A stretch of 64,000 nt of DNA from Anthoceros angustus (Eukaryota; Streptophyta; Anthocerotopsida; Anthocerotales; Anthocerotaceae). Made by a program: the position numbers and the translations under genes. The stretch is from assembly GCA_010909165.1 (NCBI GenBank), contig MU008166.1, positions 558,001 through 622,000 on the forward strand, read 5' to 3'. The notes beneath the pieces are model-generated. The model was given only the letters and a program-made list of their open reading frames with translations, was not told where the DNA came from and ran no database searches. Positions 55,404-64,000 of the stretch are shown piece after piece (position 1 is the stretch's first letter; every line of letters starts with the position of its first letter).

Positions 55404-56078
55404 AAGATGTTACATTTGAAGTTTATCTTTAGTACATTTGAAGCTCTGTCACAGCTGACGAACCACTCAGGCCCCAACGAGGTCGGGGAGGCAAAAACAG
55501 AAATCACGAAGGGCCCCAAAGGAGAACAAAGAACCAGGTCGGACACCCCAGCCCCGAAGGGTGGCTTCACACCGGAGCGGACCCGCCCTACTATTGGTGT
55601 GCAGGGCCGTGCGACTGCGCAAAGCTCTACGCTGAAAGATCAAGGCCGTGACGTGGATGCCACGTTCCGGTCTCAAAATGTGTCAGTTTGGACGGTCCAT
55701 GGTGGTCGGTCCAAACCCCGTCGCCTAAGGCTAATGCTAACTTCATGAGCCGTGCCATTCGTATCGCCCGTGTGGCCACGCACCCCTATTAGGGGTGGGT
55801 TATAGATACTTGAAACGTTCGTTTTCGCGCGCATTAGGAACGAGAATAGGGGATGGGTGAACAGGTTGAGACTGCAGACGGGTGACCAGGTGTGGATGGA
55901 CGGCGTTGAGAGGAGCGCAGACGGGAGCAGTTGAGAGGAGCAACAACGGACGCCCGTTGCCGGAGATGGAGACGCCGGAAAGAAAGAGAGGCATCTTACT
56001 CATGCCTCGGCTTTCGGAGGAAGCTTGATGTATGATCGAGCAAGCGGCGTGATCTCTCCAATATCGTGATATCGCAAA
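55404..56078. other. Spacer, no gene recognised
   Basis: Short frames on both strands, none with a domain. Confidence 0.4.
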
Positions 56079-58453
56079 ATGGAACATTGCCTCACACTCA
56101 AGTCACGGAACAGGGCCGGCATCTTCACCAAGGAGCATTTGTCATGGGCTATGGGCAATCAAGGGAAGATGAATATGCACATGAATGTGAAACGCGCTTA
56201 CATTCCTGCTGACCGTGTAGGTGATTTTATTGCAGGTGAGAAAGCAAATGTTTGCTTTCCCACCTGCTTCATCAAGCTGCGTCATTGGGTGAAGACTGCC
56301 GAACCAAAGCGGCATGTCAAAGACACACAAGGAGCGGTGACAATCTACCATTGTCGATGGGCGATGGCCGTCGTGGGGAGGCTGCTATGACGGCTTCTTT
56401 CCTTGCTCCAAATGTGAGGCCCAAGACAGGGGCGGGCAATAGACGTCCAACGATGAGTAAGAAATGTGGACGCCTCTTCCAATTTATTGTGACCCAGTTA
56501 CTTCAGTGGCCTGACATAGTGGAAGTGAGGTTGCAGCATTGTTTCACACGGATGCCACAGGTGAATTCTGTCATGGAGAACTCATGCTAGGTCCCTATCC
56601 CATCACCGCTAGCCCATCACAAGAAAAGAGGAGGTGGGTGCAGCACAAGTTGTTGTGTCAAGTACCTAAACAACAGATATTGCTTGACCACGAAGAAGGA
56701 GTGCATGAGAAACGACGGAGGGATGCAAGTTACAAGTTTACCAGCGATGATTTTTTGACACCAAAGGATGTCCAGAATATGGAAGCCTATGTCTCAGCTC
56801 GGACATATCAGCTACACACCAATGACGCAGAGAGTGTCCGTATTTGGATGGACGTCAATAGGCACTTAGTTTTCTATCCTGAGAATCCTGCTGTTTCAAG
56901 CATGGCTCCAACCAGTTTTGTGCTCGGTGTGCAGACACCGTTCATGTTGGAGATGATGGTTACATGGGGGCATAACTCTATCATAGCTATGGATGCCACC
57001 TTCGGATTGAATAAGTGGCATTTCGGTGGTCGGTTGTTGGTGTTCGATAACTTCATGAGCAGGATTCGATGGCTTGGGTGTTGTGCAAGGAGGTTGATGG
57101 AGCGGAATGTCAAATGGTTACAAGTGTTGCGACGGCAGCCAGCGGATAACTTGGAAATAGCGTTTTTAGTAGATGATTGCCAAGCAGAGATCTATGCCAT
57201 CAAGTACGTTTTTGGGGATGGCATGTTGGCATTCTTATGCCTTTGGCACGTAAGGCATGCATGGTTACAAAACTTATTGCAAAAAGTGAAGAATGGGCAG
57301 GCAGGGGTGGACATCATGCAAAAGTTGGGTGACATTATGTACCTTAGAGGGTCACATTTCAGAGGAAGCAGCAAAGCTCAAATTGGTAGATCTGTATGTC
57401 CAATATGAGCCACTCTTTCCAACTTTCATCAAGTACTTCAAGCACCAGTGGGGCAACATCATACACATGTGGCTCAAAGCTGTACGGACAGTGCCCCATG
57501 CAGGGCAGGACTGTAATAGCTCGATTGAAGCATACCATCTTCATTTGAAGGTGAGAGCTTCGTTCACCAAGCAGTTGTTACGAGGTAGGCGTGTTGATTG
57601 GCTTTTGCATATTTTAGTAGATGAGGTGGATGTGCACTTTTGGTATCAACAACAGTGTAAGGAGCATGGCTTCGTTCGAAATAGCAAGCTTGAAGCTTAC
57701 ACCATATGTTAACATATGGTAGAGCATGCAGTGGCTGAGGCTGCCAAAATAGTGGATACGTCTGTGATTCTCCCAACTGCAAAGGACATAAATGCTTATG
57801 TCCTTGCAGGCAAGAACAATAAGGGTATGGCATATGTGGTCTCCAATGTTGACGAAAGTTGGGCAACATCCTCATGCCCTTGCCTGAGGCACACTTGTAA
57901 GCACCAAGTTAAGGTCTTGATGCTACTCCACAAGCTCGTGCCACACTTTCTTTGGTGCGAGCTTATGCACCATAAGCCTCATGGCGGTTCTCACAAGACA
58001 ACTGACAGCGACTTCTACAACCGGTAGGATCACGAAGAGCAAGTTGAGGTAGTTAATTTCGTGCCAGGTAAAACCATTCAGGACACTGCTGAGGATATGA
58101 ACTTGAATGTCGGTCGGGAGTGAGCTTTGGCTCAGTTTGGATGTAGTCTGGAGAACTTACAAAACCTAGTTGAGCGGCATCCTCACCTCGTGGACCATGC
58201 TCAAGGACTTGTAGTAGGTTTTATGCGGACATTAGAGGGCATAGAGGCTACAGCTATGGAGGAGGGCTTGGCCATCATCCTATATATGGTCAAAGATGTG
58301 GGAGGGTATACTTCAACAAAGAGGAAGCGAGCATTTTGGGAATCTGCAGGGAAGAAAACCCAACACAAGAAGACGTCCCAAGCCCTTCAGGATGTCGGTA
58401 ATGTATGGTCTAGGCCCTCCATCAAAGGAGAAGCCTTTTGTAACGCAAGCTAG
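56079..58453 (+). pseudogene. FAR1/MULE-type transposase relic with SWIM zinc finger
   Basis: Plus-strand pieces in order: a FAR1-like N-terminal zinc-finger region (FQFIVTQLLQWPDIVEVRL, then FHTDATGEFCHGE after a shift, about 56480-56585). A MULE transposase core follows: AMDATFGLNKWHFGGRLLVF with the first Asp at 56992, FLVDDCQAE with the second at about 57172, LCLWHVRHAWLQNLL, and NSSIEAYHLHLKVR with the probable third acidic residue at 57527. Last is a SWIM finger, CPCLRHTCKH (57875-57904), spacing CXCX4CXH. A frameshift near 57345, a TAA at 57710 and another stop at about 58026 break it. FAR1/FHY3 proteins are host transcription factors derived from such transposases. The breaks favour a dead transposon over a host gene. 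No terminal inverted repeats were found. Confidence 0.8.
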
Positions 58454-58533
58454 AGGTAGAGAAGCGACATCATAGCACTTGTTGTGAATCAAGTGTTTTC
58501 ATAATTGAAAGCCGTGTGTGCATAATCTATTAC

Positions 58534-58762
58534 TGTCACGACCCATGCCCTAACCATGACCTAAGCGCCGATCTCGGGAAAGCATAGTAACTTGAATCAC
58601 GGGCCGTAGGATACGCGCCAAGTAGACGGCGCAATCAGGGCCCGTGATTGCACCCTTTCTCTTGTATAAAGCCCGCGGCTCAACTTAAGCAAAGGATCTT
58701 TTTGTTGCGTGGAACCACTCCTCGGGTGTAGGTTCGCTCGGCCTAGCCCCATGACCATCACA
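58534..58762 (+). repeat. LTR of a Gypsy-type element (5')
   Basis: 229 bp from TGTCACGACCC to ...GACCATCACA, TG...CA ends, with a TATAAAG word at about 58656. It is followed after two bases by the primer site. The matching 3' LTR was not found in the window. Confidence 0.75.
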
Positions 58763-58764
58763 AC

Positions 58765-58777
58765 TGGTATCAGAGCC
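58765..58777 (+). promoter_or_regulatory. Primer-binding site, initiator tRNA-Met type
   Basis: TGGTATCAGAGCC, two bases after the LTR end. Confidence 0.88.
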
Positions 58778-59340
58778 CAGGTTGAGCGCCACAACCGGTC
58801 ATGGCGCTAGATCCGAACCGTCATCTGGGATTACTGTGCTCCCAATGATCCGAATTGTGGAACGCGATTAGGCGGCTCGTGAGGTTTCCACCATGAAGCG
58901 ATGACTTTGCGAGCGGTGCTCACGGAGTGCACTTCGTAAGGCACCCAAGGACTGGGCACCATACATGGCTGTTGTTGGTAGGGCTAAGCGTGGAACGCAC
59001 ACGGTTGGAGGACACATCACCGTCGTGCAGTGAGGAGGCGGGGGCTGGATCTACTTGACAGCCGAAGTGGAGGTGCGGCTCGGCCTGGCGGCACAAGGCT
59101 TCGACAAATACCTCGATTACTGCAGTGGTAGGGTTCGGATGGTGGCGATCACGGCGGAAGGCAGCACCGCCCACGGCCGGCTAGCCGCGATAGGTCAAGG
59201 CGACCGGCACTAACCCCTCGAGCTACGGACGGGGCAGGGGCTCACACAACCTAAGGCGTAGGGTCCCCTCAGCAGGCGTGCGCAATGGGTGAGGGTACCG
59301 ATCTTTGCCCGCGTTGACTCTGAATGAGGCACACCAATAG

Positions 59341-59769
59341 ATGAGGCAGATGGAGCGTCAGTGCGCGGAGAGCAACGCGAGGGTGGCCCAGCTGGAGGTG
59401 GAGGTTAGCCAACGGCCCACGCAAGTGGCTAACGTAGGATCCAAGGTGTCTAAGCCAAGGCACCTCGAGGGGACGGGAGATGCAACAGAGGTTGAATTGT
59501 GGGTGCACCAGGTGCGAGCCTATCTAGAACTCAGCGGCACGGACCCTCAGCAGTATGTGAGAGTAGCAGCCACGTTTCTTAAGGGAGCTGCCCTGCTATG
59601 GTGGGTTCAACTTTTAGATGCGGTGACACGCGGGGAGGCAACTAGACCTACCAGCCTGCTCGAGTTCTTACAGATGGTGCGTGCTAAGTTTGTGCCTGTC
59701 GAGGGACGACAGGTCGCTAGGGAGAAGCTCGCCGCGCTGCAGCTGACCAACCCAGCATGTCAGATCTAG
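59341..59769 (+). pseudogene. Gypsy gag (retrotransposon gag domain), partial
   Basis: 142 codons: a coiled-coil-like start (QCAESNARVAQLEVEVSQ), then RHLEGTGDATEVELWVHQVR, RVAATFLKGAALLWWVQLLD and FLQMVRAKFVPVEGRQVARE. The A..FL.G.A..WW......D and F...F.P pattern is the Ty3/Gypsy Retrotrans_gag family. The same frame is open upstream except for a TAG directly before the ATG at 59341, so the original start may lie further upstream. The frame stops at 59767 (ALQLTNPACQI), well before the zinc knuckle, and nothing of pol follows. It belongs to the LTR at 58534. Confidence 0.8.
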
Positions 59770-62700
59770 TCTCGGAAACCCACATTAAAATGTGCCACAG
59801 TGAATTTTTTTGTTTTCTTTGAGTGGTGTGAAAATAAGTCGGATTAATGATGGTTGGGGATATTCATAGTAAAATGTCCTTGGCCTATGGAGTTCTTTTG
59901 TTTTATTGCCTAGGTTAGATAATAAATGGTCCGAAACTCGGTGTTCCTTGGCCCATGGACCTCGGATATCCACTACAAGGTCTATATATGCGGGTAGGGG
60001 TTATTTGGGGTTTTAGGGGTCTAAGTTGGGGTCGACCAGTAGGCGTGGCGAATGAGTATGGGGTTGTGGTGGGGCATGGCGGCGGTCGTGAAGACAACCG
60101 GTGGTGGGGCCAAACTTAACCCTAAGGAAACCGGTAGTGACGGCGTTCAAGCGGAGGCCTGCAGGGAGCGGAGTGGGCGCAGGCTGGGCGTGAGGTCGTC
60201 GAGGCTGCATTCGAGGCGGACCGCGATCGGTCGGAGGCGAGGCGCGATCGTGGTGGAGGCCTCGAACCCTCACTGAAGTCGCAACCCTGGAAGGAAGGCG
60301 GGCCGCGGGCCCGAGGAGGTAGGAACCACAGGCACCTTGGCCGGCGGTGGCACCCGTGAGGCGCGAGACCGGGGACTCTGCGGAAGGATGGCGCCCAAAG
60401 CCACCTGAGATGCGCTTGCCCAATGGCCAAACATGGACCATTGGAAAGTCCATGGGGCACAGTGAAGGAGCTCGGTGGGTTTCATGGAGAAGCGGTGGAC
60501 ACAGGTCGGGGTGAGTGAGTCGCTCGCCACCTAAAGACAAGCAACCGGCGAGGGAATTAGAGCAAAACCTCGGGATTGGGACTGGCATTGGTTAGGGAAG
60601 TGTATGGGCGCGCAAGGAGGAGGCGGAGGTTTGGTGATGGAACCTTCTCGGAAAAGAAGACAGCGTGGCATACAGTGGCGGGCGTAATCGAACCCAATGG
60701 TTGGCGGAGGTGTGGCACATTAATGGTGCAGCGGATGGCTTCTATTCCTCTGACACAAGAAGCGGGATTATTTGTCGACCACTTATTGTTCCTCCATGAA
60801 GTTGTCAAGGCGAAATCGATTGGGGACGAATTCTCTTTGAGAAGTTGAGTGAAGAAAGGTTGAACCTGATTTCTCCTACCCCCCGGCCCTCTCTAATTTC
60901 ACCATTCCTAGTTCATCTTTATGCGCATGCTAACTGCCTGCCAGAGGTAGAAATTGTGGCCTCCCTTCATATGTGGAAGCCAGTCAGGGAGGTGAAGTGG
61001 AAAGCGGAGGAGCCCAAGGAGGAAATCGAGGAGGAATCGGACAGCTGGGAGTCCATGGCGGCAGGGAAGAGAAGGAAATTCTACCAGAAGAGGAAGACCG
61101 GGGCGGCGGGTCAGAAAAAGTGAAGGTGGGCCGCGCGTCACGGTCAGCGGGTGCCGCTACGAAAAAAAAAATGAAAGCCAAAGCGGGCGAGGTGGCGGAG
61201 GAAGAGGCGCGTCCGAGGAAGAAAATTTTTGACTGGATGCGATGATGAGCCACCAGAGGAATTAGGGTGACCTCGGGAGCGGACCCTCCTCGGCATGGGA
61301 AGAGATTTTCAAGGGACTCCACCGCAACAGAGGTGGATGCAACCGAATTGGTGAGGGTGCGCACTTTGTTGGGAAGGAAGGTGCTCGACGGAGGGATGGC
61401 GTCGGCGGGGCCGCCGCAAGTGGAATTGAGCGGCGACATCGATGATGGGCGCCCAGTTGTTGGATCCAAGGCCTTGGCTCTCACATGGCTCGGTGCAAGG
61501 GCGGCGGGAGGAAGTGGTGAAGGCCGGGTTTGAGAAGGAGGCCAGCAACCGGAGGAAGACAAGCGGGCCTTAGAGGAGATAAGATCAAGCTTGAAGATTT
61601 GTGCGGGGCCCGGGGAAGCAGCCATGACGAGTCGTGAGGAAGCTCATGGCTCAAATCAAGGATGCCCACGAGTCAAACCAGAGATGCAGGAGTTGTTGCG
61701 AGCCGAGGCGAGGCGGCCTCGGTGGAAAAGGTCCATAAGCGGAGCGTATAAGCGGGAGCGGATGAGGCACGTGGTGCCGGAAAAGAAGGGAAGCGAGGTG
61801 GCGGGAGGGCTCGTGGCGGGAGGAAGAGGCGCGATCCGAGGAAGGACAGCGGCCGGTGGCGAAACACCTACCACAGTCTTTGGACCAAGCGGTCGTGGAG
61901 ACCACTACCGTGGTAATCCTCGGCAATAGGCGGCGGCAGGCCGGCGCACCCCGAGGACATGGACCGAGCAACGGTGTAGTCTACGGAGGAGGGGTAAGCA
62001 CCTCGCCGAGGTCCTATTATGTTGCGGCACATGGATGAGGAAACTTATGTGGTCTATATGTGAATGGAGGCAGCGTGCTTAACCTCACCGCCCATGTGCG
62101 TGTGGAAATAGGAGGGATCGGGCCTACCTCGCAAGTGAGGACCCGTGCATACTTCTACCATTGCGCCGGTGTGGGGTTGGCCCCTATTATCGGAGGCGAC
62201 TTTGGAGGAGTTGAGTGAGAGGAGGTCCGGCTTGGGTGGATGAGGAACCGTGGTAATCCTCGGCAATAGGCGGCCAGGAGGCGGAAGTTAGGCGGTACAC
62301 CTCAATTAGGACGTCCAGCGGTGAGGTGGAAGTAGTGTGGGAGAACCCGTCCGATCGGCGTGGCGGGAGGCTCGTGGCGGCGGCAATGGAGGACGAGGGC
62401 AGGCGGCCAGTCGAGGGAGGCGCGCGGATAGCGTCGAGGTGGTAGCATCCTAAAGATAATTTGAGGATGCCCCTGGACCTAGGATCGCTTAGAATTGTGG
62501 GTGCGTCCCTTTGGTTTTAGGATCTAAAATCCGGGGCAGGTGCCGGCCGATGTATAAGAGGGGCAACTTTGCCCACCAGATAACTCCGGTTGAGATCCCC
62601 ACGCTGTGGATGGTTGGAGACGTCCGATTAGCGAGGTGGTGTGTGCGAGGCGCTCCTAGGGGTGGTCGAGAGCTTGCTCCAACGGAGGAGGAGGTGATGG

Positions 62701-62966
62701 AGCAATCTTGACAAGGAGGAGGAAACCAAGGGATTGGCGCGGGCGGTGGAGCTTGCTCGCACTGCGCCGGGTTCTTCTCCTTCACCTTGTCCCCGAAAGT
62801 TGTGTTCAAATCGAGAAGTGTGAGTGGATGGTTGGAAGCTGTGGGCGAATTGAGGGAGGGAGAGAGAGAGAAGAGATTGGGTGAAGGAGAGATCAAATCA
62901 GTCTGCGATGCGAGGTGTGAGATCGTAAGTGGGAAAGGGGTAATTGGAGGCTAGCGGTGGATGTGT
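59770..62966. other. No gene recognised; GC-rich with dispersed repeats
   Basis: Many overlapping GC-driven frames on both strands. A basic/acidic stretch at about 60985-61245 (KEEIEEESDSWESM, then a KKKMKAKAGE stretch in another frame) could be gag-like but has no specific motif. A GTGGTAATCCTCGGCAATAG word recurs at 61910 and 62250 with similar flanks, hinting at a degenerate repeat of about 340 bases. Confidence 0.35.
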
Positions 62967-63252
62967 GAATTGAGAAACTCAAACCGGTCTTTGGTGGAAA
63001 GTGCACAAGGAAAACAAAGTCTCTAGTAGAAAAGTGGGGTGGCGCCTTTGTGTGTGTGTGTGTGGAGGCGGTGGTATCCTAGGAACTTTGGTCTCTAGGA
63101 ATTGTGTGTGAATTGAGAAACCAAACCGGTCTTTGGTGGAAAGTGCACAAGGAAAACAAAGTCTCTAGTAAAAGTGTGAGTGTGGCGCCTGTGTGTGTGT
63201 GTGTGTGTGTGTGTGGAGTGAGGTGGAATTTGGTCCTAGGAATTGTGTGTGT
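62967..63252. repeat. Two-copy 143 bp tandem repeat with TG microsatellites
   Basis: GAATTGAGAAAC...CAAACCGGTCTTTGGTGG starts at 62967 and again at 63110. Each unit ends in a (TG)n run, at about 63049-63062 and 63190-63213, and a partial third start follows. Confidence 0.9.
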
Positions 63253-63620
63253 GTGCATGAAGTGTGGAGTGCCAAATAAAGTCGATCGTGAGCCGGTAGC
63301 CCGTGCTAGGGGCCGCGCGCGGAGATAAGTCGCTAGGGTTTGGTGTGGGACCCACCTCGGTAGTCGTAGCAACTACCGGGTTGTGGAATGAGATTTGCGG
63401 TCGTGAAATGATTTGCGGTCGTTGGACAAGTCGGGGTAGTAGTTGAGTAGATAGGTAAGAGGAGTAATAGCAGTGAGTCCGACTTAGGCAAGGTCGATGG
63501 TGATAGAAGTTAGCGTCTTGGCACAAACCATTCCCTTGGGAGCGAATCCTAAGCCTACAACGACATTGAGGGTGAATGTGGACCTCACGGTGTCCCTGAC
63601 ACAATCCACACTCCACATTT

Positions 63621-63636
63621 TGGCGCCGTTGCGGGA
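63621..63636 (+). promoter_or_regulatory. Primer-binding site, tRNA-Asp type, of an Athila/Tat-like Gypsy element
   Basis: TGGCGCCGTTGCGGGA, preceded by CCACA and three T, which would be the end of an LTR. The usual form in plant Athila/Tat elements is TGGCGCCGTTGCCGGG, complementary to the 3' end of tRNA-Asp. One C is missing here. LTR boundaries were not determined. Confidence 0.6.
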
Positions 63637-63653
63637 ATGGAATCGCTCAGGAC

Positions 63654-63893
63654 GTGGGAAGGACTAACCTAGCTTACGTAGAGTCTAGCATTACTAGATT
63701 GATGGATGCCTCGGGTGGAGACAAGCGATTCGATCCGACTGGGGAAACGCTCGCAAGGCAAGCGCAAGCGGAAAGATTGCGAGAGTTACGAGGAGAGCAC
63801 GGGCGGAGATCACTTCTTTGGGCGAGGAAGGCGGGGAGTCAACTCGGAACTAGGGATCGGATCTTAGCATTGATTCCCAACCTCGACTACTGA
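63654..63893 (+). pseudogene. Possible start of gag of the tRNA-Asp-primed element
   Basis: 79 codons just after the primer site (SSITRLMDASGGDKRFDPTG, then LARQAQAERLRELRGEHG), arginine-rich and helical. It has no ATG at its start. It ends at a TGA at 63891. The position fits a gag beginning; there is no motif to confirm it. Confidence 0.3.
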
Positions 63894-64000
63894 AGCGGTA
63901 CAAGGCGGTACAGATCCCCACCTTGTCTTTTGATCTCGCCCATTGCCTAGATCCTGCGTCCGTCAAATTCGTGAATGTAGGATCAGACGTGGCGGCGGCA

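Noticed and set aside
60013-61971. Several GC-rich frames of 100-213 codons
   Set aside because: They overlap on both strands with biased composition and no domain; treated as composition artefacts.

Overview
The window looks like nuclear DNA of a land plant, most likely a seed-free vascular plant such as a fern. The support is two very long PLS-class pentatricopeptide-repeat (PPR) genes, one ending in a DYW editing domain, a plant-type intronless eIF1A gene, tRNA-iMet-primed Copia and Gypsy retrotransposons, and a Gypsy relic carrying a cytosine-5 methyltransferase. The fern assignment is inference; no marker in the window fixes the species.

Layout. 1-4870 is almost gene-free. 4878-12205 holds a head-to-head pair of PPR genes (minus, then plus) with a PPR fragment between them. 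13.1-33.1 kb is a graveyard of broken elements. It contains a 3 x 140 bp repeat, a minus-strand Gypsy fragment with a C5 DNA methyltransferase, a duplicated minus-strand gene with an amino-methyltransferase (N4/N6-type) AdoMet site, a plus-strand DUF7869-like transposase relic, and a minus-strand gag / zinc knuckle / retropepsin block that is itself duplicated. 33.2-34.2 kb has a 5S-rRNA-like promoter piece, a perfect hairpin, a 35 bp minisatellite and shorter repeats. 35.5-43.4 kb is a Copia element on plus with three leader-gag modules. 43.6-50.05 kb is a Copia element on minus with identical 209 bp LTRs and a 5 bp target duplication. 51,969-52,406 is an intact eIF1A gene. It is followed by an OSB-like fragment, a third and dead PPR gene (53.6-55.4 kb), a FAR1/MULE-type transposase relic (56.1-58.45 kb), and the 5' end of a Gypsy element (LTR, primer site, partial gag). 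The last kilobase has a 143 bp duplication with TG runs and a tRNA-Asp-type primer site.

How it fits together. Only the two large PPR genes and eIF1A look like working host genes. PPR proteins of this class act in mitochondria or plastids on RNA editing; eIF1A acts in cytosolic translation initiation. Nearly everything else is transposon-derived and broken by short insertions and deletions. The strongest unusual signals are the two unrelated DNA-methyltransferase relics on the same strand within 6 kb, the Copia element with identical LTRs but broken coding, the triplicated gag module, and the repeated short lesions at catalytic motifs. Short indels are common in the repeats while the long host genes stay open, so part of the damage could be consensus error at methylated cytosines rather than true mutation.

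All domain calls were made by eye from motifs; no database search was run.
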